Under the pieces are notes generated by a model. That model saw nothing but the letters and a program-made list of their open reading frames with translations, searched no databases and was not told the DNA's origin. The position numbers and the translations under genes are program-made. This document shows positions 41,085 through 50,918 of a DNA stretch of 64,000 nt, one piece after another. The stretch comes from an uncultured Lachnospiraceae bacterium (GTDB lineage Bacteria; Bacillota; Clostridia; Lachnospirales; Lachnospiraceae): assembly GCA_947367855.1 (NCBI GenBank), contig CANBFE010000005.1, positions 62,001 through 126,000 of the forward strand. Direction: 5' to 3'. The first letter of the stretch is position 1; every line of letters begins with the position of its first letter.

Positions 41085-41113
41085 ATTGTAACAGCGTACA
41101 GGTGTTTCGTAAA
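41085..41113 (-). promoter_or_regulatory. Promoter of the lipid kinase gene
   Basis: Minus strand: TTTACG (41113-41108), 17 bp, TACAAT (41090-41085). Confidence 0.5.
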
Positions 41114-41182
41114 CCCTGATGTATAAAAATTTACGGTATTCGACAAAAAAGCGGCAACATTCAGGCTTGAGAAAATTTTTTG

Positions 41183-41211
41183 TTTGCATTCCGACTGTTC
41201 TATGATATAAT
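41183..41211 (+). promoter_or_regulatory. Promoter of glyA
   Basis: TTTGCA (41183-41188), 17 bp, TATAAT (41206-41211). The leader of about 100 bases shows no riboswitch that I can recognise. Confidence 0.6.
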
Positions 41212-41316
41212 CGAACCATGTGTCCGGGAAAGGCACATAAAACAGGCATTTGTGCAACTTGAGACAGACCGGCCGGAAACGGCAGAGAGCGTTGAGACGG
41301 GAAGGAGGATTTGGAA

Positions 41317-42558
41317 ATGTATTCTTTGGACGAAGTGAGAAAAGTGGATCCGGAAACTGCGCAGGCCATCGCGGAGGAGCAGGAGAGGCAAAACAGTCAT
41401 ATTGAATTGATTGCATCTGAGAACTGGGTGAGCAAGGCTGTGATGGCTGCCATGGGAAGCCCCCTGACAAATAAATATGCAGAAGGGTATCCTGGAAAGA
41501 GATACTACGGAGGATGCGAATGCGTGGATGTGGTGGAGAATCTTGCCGTCAGCCGCGCAAAGGAACTGTTTGGCTGTGAGTATGCCAATGTGCAGCCGCA
41601 TTCCGGCGCACAGGCCAACATGGCGGTGCAGTTTGCGGTATGCAGGCCCGGGGACACTATCATGGGAATGAATCTGGACCATGGCGGGCATCTGACCCAT
41701 GGAAGTCCGGTCAATATGTCCGGAAAGTATTTCCATATCGTTCCCTACGGCGTAAACGACGAGGGCTTTCTCGACTATGACGCAATGAGAAAGACTGCCC
41801 TGGAGACAAAGCCGAAGATGATTATTGCAGGGGCATCCGCCTATGCCCGTACCATAGATTTCAGCAGATTCCGGGAAGTGGCGGATGAGGTTGGGGCGGT
41901 TCTGATGGTGGATATGGCCCATATTGCGGGTCTGGTGGCTGCAGGGCTTCATCCCAGTCCCATTCCCTATGCGGACGTGACCACCACAACCACGCACAAG
42001 ACGCTCCGGGGCCCCAGGGGCGGAATGATTCTTTTCGGAAAAGCGGCAAATGATAAATATAATTTCAATAAGGCAATTTTCCCCGGCACACAGGGCGGGC
42101 CGCTGATGCATGTCATTGCAGCCAAGGCAGTCTGCTTTAAGGAGGCCCTGGGGGAAGAGTTCAGAGAGTACCAGAGGAATATCGTTGACAATGCCCAGGC
42201 TCTCTGCAGAGGGCTTATGGACAGAGGGATAAAGATTGTATCCGGAGGCACAGACAATCATCTGATGCTGGTGGATCTGAGGAACTGCGGCATTACGGGA
42301 AAGGCTGCGGAGAAGCTTCTGGATGCGGCTCATATCACCTGTAACAAGAATACCATTCCAAACGATCCCCAGTCGCCCTTTGTGACCAGCGGAATCCGTC
42401 TTGGAACCCCTGCCGTCACATCAAGGGGCATGGATGCTGCGGATATGGACCGGATTGCGGAGGCGGTTTCCCTTGTCCTGAAGGGCGGTGAGGAGAAAAT
42501 TCCGGAGGCATACGGCATTGTCCGGACTCTGACGGAAAAGTATCCCCTGGCAGGATAG
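41317..42558 (+). CDS. glyA: Serine hydroxymethyltransferase
   Basis: PLP enzyme that converts serine and tetrahydrofolate to glycine and methylene-tetrahydrofolate. 413 residues from the ATG at 41317, which lies eight bases after AAGGAGG (a TTG at 41311 is too close). IELIASENWVS, NKYAEGYPGKRYYGG and TTTTHKTLRGPRGG with the PLP lysine near K228 are diagnostic. It leads a set with homoserine dehydrogenase and aspartate kinase, which ties one-carbon supply to threonine and methionine synthesis. Confidence 0.97.
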   Translation: MYSLDEVRKVDPETAQAIAEEQERQNSHIELIASENWVSKAVMAAMGSPLTNKYAEGYPGKRYYGGCECVDVVENLAVSRAKELFGCEYANVQPHSGAQANMAVQFAVCRPGDTIMGMNLDHGGHLTHGSPVNMSGKYFHIVPYGVNDEGFLDYDAMRKTALETKPKMIIAGASAYARTIDFSRFREVADEVGAVLMVDMAHIAGLVAAGLHPSPIPYADVTTTTTHKTLRGPRGGMILFGKAANDKYNFNKAIFPGTQGGPLMHVIAAKAVCFKEALGEEFREYQRNIVDNAQALCRGLMDRGIKIVSGGTDNHLMLVDLRNCGITGKAAEKLLDAAHITCNKNTIPNDPQSPFVTSGIRLGTPAVTSRGMDAADMDRIAEAVSLVLKGGEEKIPEAYGIVRTLTEKYPLAG

Positions 42559-42621
42559 GCTGCCTGCAGGGAGCGGAAAATAATAACGGAAGGCACAGAT
42601 CTGACCGGATAGGAGAATACG

Positions 42622-43839
42622 ATGGCGAATGTAGCAGTGTTGGGATACGGAACCGTGGGCAGCGGCGTTGTGGAAGTGCTCGAACGCAATAAGGAGAGAA
42701 TACTGGAGAGCGCCGGTGAACGGATAAATGTGAAATATATTCTGGATCTGAGGGATTTTCCCGGTGATCCCTTTGAAGACAGGGTGATACATGATTTCAA
42801 CAGAATACTGGAAGACAGCGAGATAGAGGTGGTATGTGAAGTCATGGGCGGGACCGGGGCTGCCTATCAGTTCACAAGGCAGGCCCTGGAGGCCGGAAAG
42901 AGTGTGTGTACCTCCAATAAGGAACTTGTGGCAAAGCATGGCACAGAGCTTCTGGCGCTTGCGGCCGGGAAGCATTGCAATTATATGTTTGAGGCCAGTG
43001 TGGGGGGAGGAATCCCGCTGATCCGGAATATACACAATTCCTATACCGCGGAACGCATCCTGGCAGTGACGGGTATTTTGAACGGCACCACCAATTATAT
43101 CCTGTCCAGGATGGAGAAGGAGCACGCGGATTATCATGAGGCGCTGAAGCAGGCCCAGGAGCTTGGGTATGCGGAGCGCAATCCGGAGGCGGATGTGGAG
43201 GGTCATGACACCTGCCGCAAGGCGGCGATCCTCTCTGCGCTGATGACCGGCCGGGAAGTGGATGCGGAGGAAATATACACGGAGGGCATCAGTGGAATCC
43301 AGCAGCAGGATTTTGATTTTGCCTGCGGAAGCGGTATGACCATCAGGCTTCTGGCCGTGAGCCGGATTCTGGAAGACGGCAGGCTGTCCGCGGTGGTTGC
43401 GCCCTTTATGGTTCCGAGGGAGCATCCCCTTGCTTCCGTGGGTGACGTGTTTAACGGCGTGCTAATCACAGGCAATATGTTGGGGGATACCCTGTTTTAC
43501 GGGCGGGGCGCAGGCAAGCTTCCCACTGCCAGTGCGGTGGCTGCAGATGTGATAGACTGTGTGAGGAACAGAGGCAGGTCCGTTATGGCGGGATGGGGCA
43601 GCGGAAAGGCTGAAATAGCCGATATTGCGGAGAATGAAAGACATTTTTTTGTCAGAACTTCCGCTGAGGACGCCGAGAGGGTGCGGAAGGCTTTTCAGGG
43701 AGAGAAGGAGGGCGCTTCTGAGGGCAGCTTCCTGGACGGGGAATTTGGATTTTTCACACCTGTCATGAAGGAAAAGGATTTTCAGGAAAGGTGCCGGGAA
43801 CTGGGAGATGCGATTAAGAGCCGGATCCGTCTCATTTAG
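42622..43839 (+). CDS. hom: Homoserine dehydrogenase
   Basis: Reduces aspartate semialdehyde to homoserine. The NAD(P)-binding motif is GYGTVGSGVVEVL, with NKELVAKHGTEL and the catalytic domain block GILNGTTNYILSRM, AQELGYAERNPEADVEGHD. 405 residues, with a short ACT-like C-terminus (FFVRTSAEDAERVRKAF), suggesting feedback control by threonine. A gap of 39 bases separates it from the kinase. Confidence 0.95.
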   Translation: MANVAVLGYGTVGSGVVEVLERNKERILESAGERINVKYILDLRDFPGDPFEDRVIHDFNRILEDSEIEVVCEVMGGTGAAYQFTRQALEAGKSVCTSNKELVAKHGTELLALAAGKHCNYMFEASVGGGIPLIRNIHNSYTAERILAVTGILNGTTNYILSRMEKEHADYHEALKQAQELGYAERNPEADVEGHDTCRKAAILSALMTGREVDAEEIYTEGISGIQQQDFDFACGSGMTIRLLAVSRILEDGRLSAVVAPFMVPREHPLASVGDVFNGVLITGNMLGDTLFYGRGAGKLPTASAVAADVIDCVRNRGRSVMAGWGSGKAEIADIAENERHFFVRTSAEDAERVRKAFQGEKEGASEGSFLDGEFGFFTPVMKEKDFQERCRELGDAIKSRIRLI

Positions 43840-43878
43840 GATTGCGGTACAGAAAAGAAAGGCTGTGAGGAGTGAAAA

Positions 43879-45198
43879 ATGTCTAAGGTGGTAAAATTTG
43901 GCGGAAGCTCTCTGGCAAGCGCGGAGCAGTTTAAAAAGGTGGGGAATATTATTCTCAGCGACAGAGACAGAAGGTATGTGGTTCCCTCTGCTCCGGGAAA
44001 GCGGTTTGGCGGCGATACAAAGGTGACGGATATGCTTTATGCCTGTTATGACATGGCGGAGGCCGGCAGGGATTTTGAGAAGGCGCTTTCCAATATAGAG
44101 GAGAGATACCGTGAAATCATCGAGGGCCTGGAGCTTTCCGTGAGTCTGGAGGGAGAATTCCAGGCCATCCGGGAAAACTTCAGGAACAGGGCCGGAAGCA
44201 ATTATGCCGCTTCCAGGGGGGAATACCTCAACGGGATTATTCTGGCCGCCTATCTGGATTTTACATTTATTGATGCGGCGGAAGTGATCTGCTTTGACCA
44301 GGAGGGCGTATTTGACCAGGACAGGACCAATAAGCTGCTTGCGCCCAGGCTGGCTGCCTGTGATTATGCGGTGATTCCCGGCTTTTACGGAGCCATGCCG
44401 GACGGGACGGTGAAGACCTTTTCCAGGGGCGGATCCGATATAACGGGTTCCATAGTGGCCAGGGCTGCCCAGGCCGATGTATATGAAAACTGGACAGATG
44501 TGTCCGGTTTCCTGGTGGCAGACCCTGGAATTATCAAGAATCCCAAAAGGATTGACGTCATTACATACAGGGAACTGAGAGAGCTCTCCTATATGGGGGC
44601 GGGCGTGCTGCATGAAGACTCCATCTTTCCGGTGCGTCAGGACAATATCCCCATCAATATCCGCAATACCAATGCGCCGGAGGACAGCGGTACCTGGATT
44701 GTGGGGAGCACCTGTCAGAAATCCAAATATGTGATTACCGGGATTGCGGGTAAAAAGGGGTTCTGCTGTGTGAACATCGAGAAGGATCAGATGAACAGCG
44801 AGATCGGTTTCGGAAGAAAGGTTCTGGGCGCCTTTGAGGAAAACGGGGTTTCCTTTGAGCATATTCCCTCCGGTATTGACACTCTGACCGTGTTCGTGCA
44901 CCAGGACGAATTTATGGACAAGGAACAGAAGGTGGCTTCCTGTCTTTACAGGGTGGCAAAACCGGATGCCATTGAGATAGAGGCGGACCTTGCCCTGATT
45001 GCCGTGGTGGGACGGGGCATGAAGTCTACCAGGGGGACGGCGGGAAGGATTTTTTCCGCTTTGGCCCATGCCAATGTCAATGTGAAAATGATTGACCAGG
45101 GCTCTTCAGAGCTGAATATTATAATCGGGGTGGCAAATGATGATTTTGAGACTGCCATCAAGGCGATTTATGATATTTTTGTGCTCACAAATCTGTAG
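43879..45198 (+). CDS. Aspartate kinase
   Basis: First enzyme of the aspartate amino acid family. MSKVVKFGGSSLASAEQFKK is the kinase start, FSRGGSDITGSIVARA the active-site block, and two ACT domains end the 439-residue protein (AGKKGFCCVNIEKDQ; LALIAVVGRGMKSTRGTAGR; SSELNIIIGVANDDFETAI). It belongs to the monofunctional long type common in Clostridia. Which end product inhibits it cannot be read from sequence. Confidence 0.94.
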   Translation: MSKVVKFGGSSLASAEQFKKVGNIILSDRDRRYVVPSAPGKRFGGDTKVTDMLYACYDMAEAGRDFEKALSNIEERYREIIEGLELSVSLEGEFQAIRENFRNRAGSNYAASRGEYLNGIILAAYLDFTFIDAAEVICFDQEGVFDQDRTNKLLAPRLAACDYAVIPGFYGAMPDGTVKTFSRGGSDITGSIVARAAQADVYENWTDVSGFLVADPGIIKNPKRIDVITYRELRELSYMGAGVLHEDSIFPVRQDNIPINIRNTNAPEDSGTWIVGSTCQKSKYVITGIAGKKGFCCVNIEKDQMNSEIGFGRKVLGAFEENGVSFEHIPSGIDTLTVFVHQDEFMDKEQKVASCLYRVAKPDAIEIEADLALIAVVGRGMKSTRGTAGRIFSALAHANVNVKMIDQGSSELNIIIGVANDDFETAIKAIYDIFVLTNL

Positions 45199-45288
45199 GC
45201 GGATTTCAGGAAATTATACATTTCTGAAGAAACCCTGTCTTAAAAATTGTGGGATTTGTAGAAATATCTGGAAATTTGCGATTCTGTG

Positions 45289-45317
45289 TTGACAGAGAGA
45301 TAATTGGGCAATATAAT
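45289..45317 (+). promoter_or_regulatory. Promoter of the leader RNA before the GH3 gene
   Basis: TTGACA (45289-45294), 17 bp, TATAAT (45312-45317): perfect hexamers. Confidence 0.8.
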
Positions 45318-45323
45318 AGTGTC

Positions 45324-45455
45324 ATCATCCTTCATCGATGTACAGAAGATACAAATTGCAAAGGGATAGGATTTATATGCAAAAGAACTGATATACCTGA
45401 GGATGAAGTGGAGGAAAGATAAGGAAATGGACGAAAGTTCATTTCCTATTATTTT
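45324..45455 (+). ncRNA. Short terminated leader RNA or sRNA
   Basis: From the expected start near 45324 to an intrinsic terminator (AGGAAATG 45422-45429 paired with CATTTCCT 45440-45447, then a T run). Near the 5' end CTTCATC can pair with GATGAAG about 70 bases later, which would enclose the middle. It contains only tiny open frames. It may be a free sRNA or an attenuator for the GH3 gene, which starts 39 bases after the terminator. The 295-base spacer has nothing else. Confidence 0.5.
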
Positions 45456-45493
45456 TTAATAGCTGTAAAACGCAGCTTTTGGAGAGGATATCC

Positions 45494-46834
45494 ATGGATG
45501 GCAGAGAAGAGCAGCAGAAAAAGAGAGAAGACAGAAGAAAGAGACGGGTCAGAAGCCAGATTGCAGCGTATTCCCTGACGGGGATCCTGATTCTTGGCCT
45601 GGCGGCAGGAATCGTATTTGGGGTAAATTCTCTGTTGGAGGGAAGAAAGAATCTGGAGCAGGAGAGAGAGGAAGAGCAGCAGTCGAAACAGGAGAGTGTA
45701 GAGGAGAGCCTTTCCGAAGAGGAGGAGAGTATACCCACTCCGGAACCGGAACCTACCCCGGAGCCGTCCCGGGAACCTACGGCTGAAGAGCGTCTGGACG
45801 AGATTGTGGATGCGGGTATCGAGGCAATGCCGCTGGAGGATAAAGTGGCGGGCCTGTTTATCGTGACGCCGGAGTCCATTACCGGGGCGTCTGCCGTGAT
45901 ACAGGCGGGTGAGGGAACACAGCAGGCCCTTGCAGAGAATCCCGTGGGCGGCCTGATCTATTTTGCGCAGAATATCAAATCGGAAGAGCAGCTTAGGACC
46001 ATGTTGGAAAATACAAGGCAGTATGCGAATTACCCGCTCTTTCTGGCTGTGGACGAGGAAGGGGGAAGCGTTGCCAGGGTGGCTTCCGCAGGCATCGGAC
46101 CTGAGACGGACTCTGCAGGGGATATCGGAGCCACAGGGGATCCGGCAAACGCCTACAATGCAGGGGTGAACATAGGGAGCACACTGGCCGGGCTGGGATT
46201 TAACGTGGATTTTGCCCCGGTGGCTGACCTGGCCAATGTGGAAGGAAGCATTATGGAGGGAAGGGCCTACGGCTCCCAGGCGGAGACGGTTTCCGGATTC
46301 GTGGCGTCCATGGTAAAGGGACTGGAGGAGCAGAAGGTGACGGCCTGTCTGAAACACTTCCCCGGAATCGGAAGCACCGGTCAGGACACTCATGAGGGAA
46401 TGGCATCCACGGAGCGGACGGAAGAGCAGTTCAGGGCCGAAGAGTTTAAGGTATTTCAGGCGGGAATAGATGCGGGGGCAGGCATGGTCATGATCGGCCA
46501 TATGTCGGCTCCGGGCCTTACCGGGGACAGCGAACCCTGTATTTTTTCAAGGAGGCTGGTGACGGATATTCTCAGGGAAGAAATGGGATTTGAGGGCGTA
46601 ATCATCACAGACGCCATGAACATGTCCGCTGTTTCGGACTATTACGGCGCGGATGAAGCCGCCATTATGGCGATCCTGGCAGGATGCGACATGCTGCTGA
46701 TGCCGGAGGACTACGAGAAAGCTTACAACGGTGTTCTCCAGGCGGTTGCGGAGGGCAATATTTCAGAGGAGAGGATCAACGATTCTCTGAGAAGAATATA
46801 CAGGATAAAATATGCGGATATGATAGAACCGTGA
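45494..46834 (+). CDS. Membrane-anchored GH3 beta-N-acetylhexosaminidase-like enzyme
   Basis: A 446-residue protein. Residues 1-20 are basic and cytoplasmic, 21-44 span the membrane (SQIAAYSLTGILILGLAAGI), and 48-98 form an acidic, Pro-rich stalk (PTPEPEPTPEPS). The outside part (100-446) is a family 3 glycoside hydrolase: VDEEGG, the NagZ-type loop KHFPGIGSTGQDTHEG and ITDAMNM with the nucleophile Asp. Likely substrate: GlcNAc-MurNAc pieces of peptidoglycan. The ATG at 45494 has GGAGAGG six bases upstream; a TTG at 45479 is rejected. Confidence 0.9.
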   Translation: MDGREEQQKKREDRRKRRVRSQIAAYSLTGILILGLAAGIVFGVNSLLEGRKNLEQEREEEQQSKQESVEESLSEEEESIPTPEPEPTPEPSREPTAEERLDEIVDAGIEAMPLEDKVAGLFIVTPESITGASAVIQAGEGTQQALAENPVGGLIYFAQNIKSEEQLRTMLENTRQYANYPLFLAVDEEGGSVARVASAGIGPETDSAGDIGATGDPANAYNAGVNIGSTLAGLGFNVDFAPVADLANVEGSIMEGRAYGSQAETVSGFVASMVKGLEEQKVTACLKHFPGIGSTGQDTHEGMASTERTEEQFRAEEFKVFQAGIDAGAGMVMIGHMSAPGLTGDSEPCIFSRRLVTDILREEMGFEGVIITDAMNMSAVSDYYGADEAAIMAILAGCDMLLMPEDYEKAYNGVLQAVAEGNISEERINDSLRRIYRIKYADMIEP

Positions 46835-46841
46835 ATTTCAG

Positions 46842-46873
46842 GAGCTGTTCCGTTATGGGAACGGCTCTTTTTT
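46842..46873 (+). terminator. Terminator of the GH3 gene
   Basis: GAGCTGTTCC pairs with GGGAACGGCTC (one G-U), followed by six T. The remaining spacer to 47031 holds a weak murE promoter candidate (TTACTT 46936-46941, TAGAAT 46959-46964). Confidence 0.85.
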
Positions 46874-47031
46874 ATGCGCAGGCCCGCATATGGAAGTTTG
46901 CTGCTGAAGCAGCACGCGGGTTTTGGTTATCCACATTACTTTTTCAATTTGGGGGTGGTAGAATGGCGCAAATTAGAGTAAAATAGAAGGGAATATCATA
47001 CAGACAGGATATTCGGAGAAGGAGGGACAGC

Positions 47032-48510
47032 ATGAAGCTTTCGGATCTGCTGGAGAAGATAGATTATAAGTGTATACAGGGAACTGTCGATACAGAGGTG
47101 TCCGCGGTAATATATGATTCCAGAAAAAGGATAGTGCCGGGATGCCTTTTTATCTGCATTGAAGGTACAAATTTTGACGGACACGGTTATGCTTCCGAGG
47201 TTGCGGATAAGGGAGCAGGGGTGCTGCTGGTGTCCCGTCCGGTGGAAGGGGTTTCCGGAAAGAATGTGACTGTCATACAGGTGGAGGATACCAGATATGC
47301 CATGGCGTTTATCTCGGCTGTATGGTTCGGACATCCGGCAGAGAAGCTGAAAGTGATCGGTATTACGGGCACCAAGGGAAAGACCACAACTGCCTATCTG
47401 GTAAAGTCCATTCTGGAAAATGCGGGATTCAGGGTGGGGCTTGTGGGCACCATAGAGACTGTTATCGGGGAGGAGCATATCCATTCGGACAATACCACTC
47501 CGGAATCCTGGCTGCTGCAGGAGACATTTGCCAGGATGGCGGAGGCGGGACTGGACACAGTGGTTATGGAGGTGTCCTCGCAGGCCCTGAAGCTTCACAG
47601 AACCCAGGGATTTGTGTTTGACTACGGCATTTTTACCAATCTGGAGCCGGATCATATCGCGCCCGGTGAGCATGCGGATTTTGAGGAATACATGGCCTGC
47701 AAGGGGCTTTTGTTCAGGCAGTGCAGGGTGGGTATTGTAAACGGGGATGACATTCACAAAGAGAAGCTTCTGGCGGGGCACACCTGTGAACTGGAGACCT
47801 ACGGAACAGGGGAAAACTGTATGCTCCGGGCCGGGGATCTGGAGCTTGTGAACAATCCGGGGGAACTGGGAGTGAATTTCCATGTCTTGGGACTGATGGA
47901 TTTCCATGCGCACATGCCGGCTCCCGGACGGTTCAGTGTGTATAACGCCCTCTGCGCCATTGCCATATGCCGTCATTTTCAGGTGGAAATCCAGGATATC
48001 AGGAAGGCATTAAGGGATGTCCACGTAAAAGGCCGGATAGAGAAGGTGAAGATTTCCGATAAGTTTACACTGCTGATAGATTATGCCCATAATGCCATGG
48101 CACTGGAAAGTCTTCTGTCCACCCTGAAGGAGTACCGGCCGGGAAGGCTGGTATGTCTGTTCGGATGCGGGGGGAACCGTTCCAGGCAGCGGCGCTTTGA
48201 GATGGGGGAGGTCAGCGGCTCCCTGGCTGATTTTACGGTTATCACCTCCGATAATCCCCGTTTTGAGGAGCCTGAGGATATTATGGAAGATATCAAAAAG
48301 GGGATGGAGAAAACCAGGGGGCAGTATGTGGAAATCTGCGACAGAAGAGAAGCCATTGCCTATGTGATTTCCCATGCGAAGGAAGGGGATCTGATTGTCC
48401 TGGCAGGAAAAGGGCATGAGGACTATCAGGAGATCCGGGGCGTAAAGTATCCCATGGACGAAAGAGTGATCATCCGGGAACTGTTGGACGGAGGTCTTGA
48501 ACATATATAG
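47032..48510 (+). CDS. murE: UDP-MurNAc-tripeptide synthetase, meso-DAP type
   Basis: Adds the third residue of the peptidoglycan stem peptide. The ATP-binding motif is GITGTKGKTTTAYL, and the C-terminal substrate loop reads SDNPRFEEP. DNPR marks enzymes that take meso-diaminopimelate, in contrast to the lysine type. 492 residues with all three Mur ligase domains. AAGGAGGGA precedes the ATG. It stands outside the mra/dcw cluster seen at 61814 onward. Confidence 0.95.
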   Translation: MKLSDLLEKIDYKCIQGTVDTEVSAVIYDSRKRIVPGCLFICIEGTNFDGHGYASEVADKGAGVLLVSRPVEGVSGKNVTVIQVEDTRYAMAFISAVWFGHPAEKLKVIGITGTKGKTTTAYLVKSILENAGFRVGLVGTIETVIGEEHIHSDNTTPESWLLQETFARMAEAGLDTVVMEVSSQALKLHRTQGFVFDYGIFTNLEPDHIAPGEHADFEEYMACKGLLFRQCRVGIVNGDDIHKEKLLAGHTCELETYGTGENCMLRAGDLELVNNPGELGVNFHVLGLMDFHAHMPAPGRFSVYNALCAIAICRHFQVEIQDIRKALRDVHVKGRIEKVKISDKFTLLIDYAHNAMALESLLSTLKEYRPGRLVCLFGCGGNRSRQRRFEMGEVSGSLADFTVITSDNPRFEEPEDIMEDIKKGMEKTRGQYVEICDRREAIAYVISHAKEGDLIVLAGKGHEDYQEIRGVKYPMDERVIIRELLDGGLEHI

Positions 48511-48567
48511 ACGAGATTCCGGATCAGGTGCCTCACCCTGGGGGCATACAGCAATGGGAGGAAGATC

Positions 48568-50853
48568 ATGAGTGAGCTTTATGCGGACATTATAGTAGAT
48601 ATATCCCACGAAAAACTGGATAAACCTTTTCAATACCGCGTGCCGGAGCAGCTCCGGGGCAGACTGGAGACAGGGATGTGTGTGGAGGTTCCCTTTGGAA
48701 ACGGAAATAAGCCCGTCATGGGCTACTGCATCGGCATGGGAGACAGCTGCAGGTTTGATCCCGGGAGAATGAAGGACATCGGCAGGATTGTCCAGGGAGG
48801 CGTGGGAATCGAGGACAAAATGATCTCACTGGCCGGATGGATCCGGAAAAATTACGGTTCCACCATGATACAGGCCCTGAAAACCGTTCTTCCGGCCAGG
48901 CAGTCTGTAAAAAAACTGGAACACAAAATGGTGAGACGGGTCATGGGGAAGGAGGAAATCATTTCCCTGATTGGCGAAAGCCGGAGAAGAAAGCAGGTGG
49001 CAAAGGAGAGACTTCTGTTGGAACTGTTGGAGCAGGAGGCCATTCCCTATGAGTGGGTTACAGGCAAGCTGGGGGTATCGGCCCAGACTGTGGGCAGCCT
49101 GGAGCGGGCAGGCGTGGTCCGGATTGCCAGGACCCACTCTCTGCGCAATCCTGTCAGGATGCAGGGCGGAGAGGAAAAGGGAAAGGATTTAAGCGACGCG
49201 CAGAAGCGGATTGTGAAGGAGGTCATGGATGACTTTGACAGGGGCAGTCCGGATACCTATCTGCTGCACGGGATCACCGGGAGCGGTAAGACAGTTGTAT
49301 ACATGGAGCTTGTCAGTGAAATGATAGCCAGGGGCAGGCAGGCCATTGTGCTGATTCCGGAGATCGCCCTGACCTATCAGACACTGCTCAGGTTTTACGC
49401 TAAATTTGGAGACAGGGTCAGCGTCATGAATTCCAGTCTGTCTTCCGGGGAAAAATATGATCAGTGTGAGAGGGCAAAAAACGGGGAGATCGACGTGATC
49501 ATAGGCCCCCGTTCCGCTCTGTTTACCCCTTTTCCGAATCTGGGAATCATCGTTTTGGATGAAGAACATGAGGGCAGCTACAAGAGTGAATCCACACCAA
49601 AATATCATGCCAGGGAAACTGCCATGGAGATAGCCAGAATGCACGGGGCCAGTGTGATGCTGGGTTCTGCCACACCTTCCCTGGAGGCATATTACCGGGC
49701 GGAAGTGGGAGAATATAAGCTGTTTGTCCTGAAGGAAAGGCTTACGGGAAGCCTGCCGGAAGTTCATGTGGTGGATTTGAGGAAAGAGCTGAAAGAGGGA
49801 AATCATTCTATTTTCAGCAGAAAGCTGCAGGAGCTGCTTACGGACCGTTTCTCGAAAAAGGAGCAGTGCATTCTGTTTCTGAACAGGCGGGGATATGCGG
49901 GTTTTGTATCCTGCCGCTCCTGCGGTCATGTGATGAAATGTCCCCACTGTGATGTGTCCCTCTCGGAGCATGGGGGAGGACGGCTGATGTGTCATTACTG
50001 CGGCCACAGTGAGCCCGGGCCGGGGATGTGTCCCCGCTGCGGGTCTAAGTATATCAGCGGATTCCGGGCGGGCACCCAGCAGGTGGAGCAGAAACTGGGG
50101 CAGATGTTCCCCGGCATGCGTGTGCTGCGGATGGATGCGGATACCACCAGAAACAAGGGCAGCTACCAGAAAATCCTGTCTGCCTTCTCCAACGGGGAGG
50201 CGGATGTGCTGATCGGCACGCAGATGATCGTGAAGGGACATGATTTTCCCGGGGTAACCCTGGTAGGCGTGCTGGCGGCGGATATGTCCCTGAATGTGGG
50301 GGACTACCGCGCCGGGGAGCGGACCTTCCAGCTTCTCACCCAGGCGGTGGGCAGGGCCGGAAGGGGGGAACTGGCAGGCGAGGCTGTTATACAGACCTAT
50401 CAGCCGGAACACTATGCCGTGGTGCATGCTGCAAGCCAGAATTACGAAGGTTTTTACGGGGAGGAGATCATCTATCGCGAAATGGTTGGATATCCCCCTG
50501 TGTCCCATCTGTTGGCAGTACAGGTTTTTGCAGGCTCTGAGGAGAGGGGAGCATCCCTTGCAGAAAATCTGGCCCGGGCAGTGAGAAGTCATTCCGGCAT
50601 ATCGGAAGAAAAAAAGGAGAAAAAAGCGGACTGGGCAGCGCAGGCGGATTCCCCTTCGATTCAGGTTATGGGGCCTGCTCCGGCTTCCATTGGCAGAATT
50701 AATGATATTTTTAGATTTGTATTCTATGTGAAAAGTCCAAAGTATGGTAAACTGATACAGATAAAGGATATGCTGGAGGAAGGAATGCGCAGACAGCCCC
50801 CGGGAGCGGATGTGACGGTGCAGTTCGATTTTAACCCCATACATATCATGTAA
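48568..50853 (+). CDS. priA: Primosomal protein N', replication restart helicase
   Basis: A 761-residue DNA helicase that reloads the replisome at stalled forks. DNA-binding N-terminus (ADIIVDISHEKLDKPFQYRV), Walker A HGITGSGKTVVY (near 234), LDEEHEGSYKSE with the Walker B DEEH, a zinc-binding insert with four Cys pairs (CRSCGH, CPHC, CHYCGH, CPRCG) and helicase motif VGRAGRGE. A charged loop EEKKEKKADWAAQ is inserted near the C-terminus. Confidence 0.97.
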   Translation: MSELYADIIVDISHEKLDKPFQYRVPEQLRGRLETGMCVEVPFGNGNKPVMGYCIGMGDSCRFDPGRMKDIGRIVQGGVGIEDKMISLAGWIRKNYGSTMIQALKTVLPARQSVKKLEHKMVRRVMGKEEIISLIGESRRRKQVAKERLLLELLEQEAIPYEWVTGKLGVSAQTVGSLERAGVVRIARTHSLRNPVRMQGGEEKGKDLSDAQKRIVKEVMDDFDRGSPDTYLLHGITGSGKTVVYMELVSEMIARGRQAIVLIPEIALTYQTLLRFYAKFGDRVSVMNSSLSSGEKYDQCERAKNGEIDVIIGPRSALFTPFPNLGIIVLDEEHEGSYKSESTPKYHARETAMEIARMHGASVMLGSATPSLEAYYRAEVGEYKLFVLKERLTGSLPEVHVVDLRKELKEGNHSIFSRKLQELLTDRFSKKEQCILFLNRRGYAGFVSCRSCGHVMKCPHCDVSLSEHGGGRLMCHYCGHSEPGPGMCPRCGSKYISGFRAGTQQVEQKLGQMFPGMRVLRMDADTTRNKGSYQKILSAFSNGEADVLIGTQMIVKGHDFPGVTLVGVLAADMSLNVGDYRAGERTFQLLTQAVGRAGRGELAGEAVIQTYQPEHYAVVHAASQNYEGFYGEEIIYREMVGYPPVSHLLAVQVFAGSEERGASLAENLARAVRSHSGISEEKKEKKADWAAQADSPSIQVMGPAPASIGRINDIFRFVFYVKSPKYGKLIQIKDMLEEGMRRQPPGADVTVQFDFNPIHIM

Positions 50854-50918
50854 GACAGGAGGTACGGAGGAAAAATCTCAAAGTACCCGGTACTATAAAT
50901 ATAAGAAAGGATAAGAAA

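Noticed and set aside
41212..41316. Tetrahydrofolate or glycine riboswitch before glyA
   Set aside because: The leader is only about 100 bases and shows none of the conserved core sequences of those riboswitches that I can recall.
43462..45069. A 535-residue open frame on the minus strand opposite hom and aspartate kinase
   Set aside because: It is exactly antisense to two clear enzymes, rich in His, Pro, Leu and Ser as expected from the reverse of GC-rich codons, and shows no domain or ribosome site.
49189..50844. A 551-residue minus-strand frame opposite priA
   Set aside because: Same reasons: a shadow of a conserved gene, without recognisable motifs.
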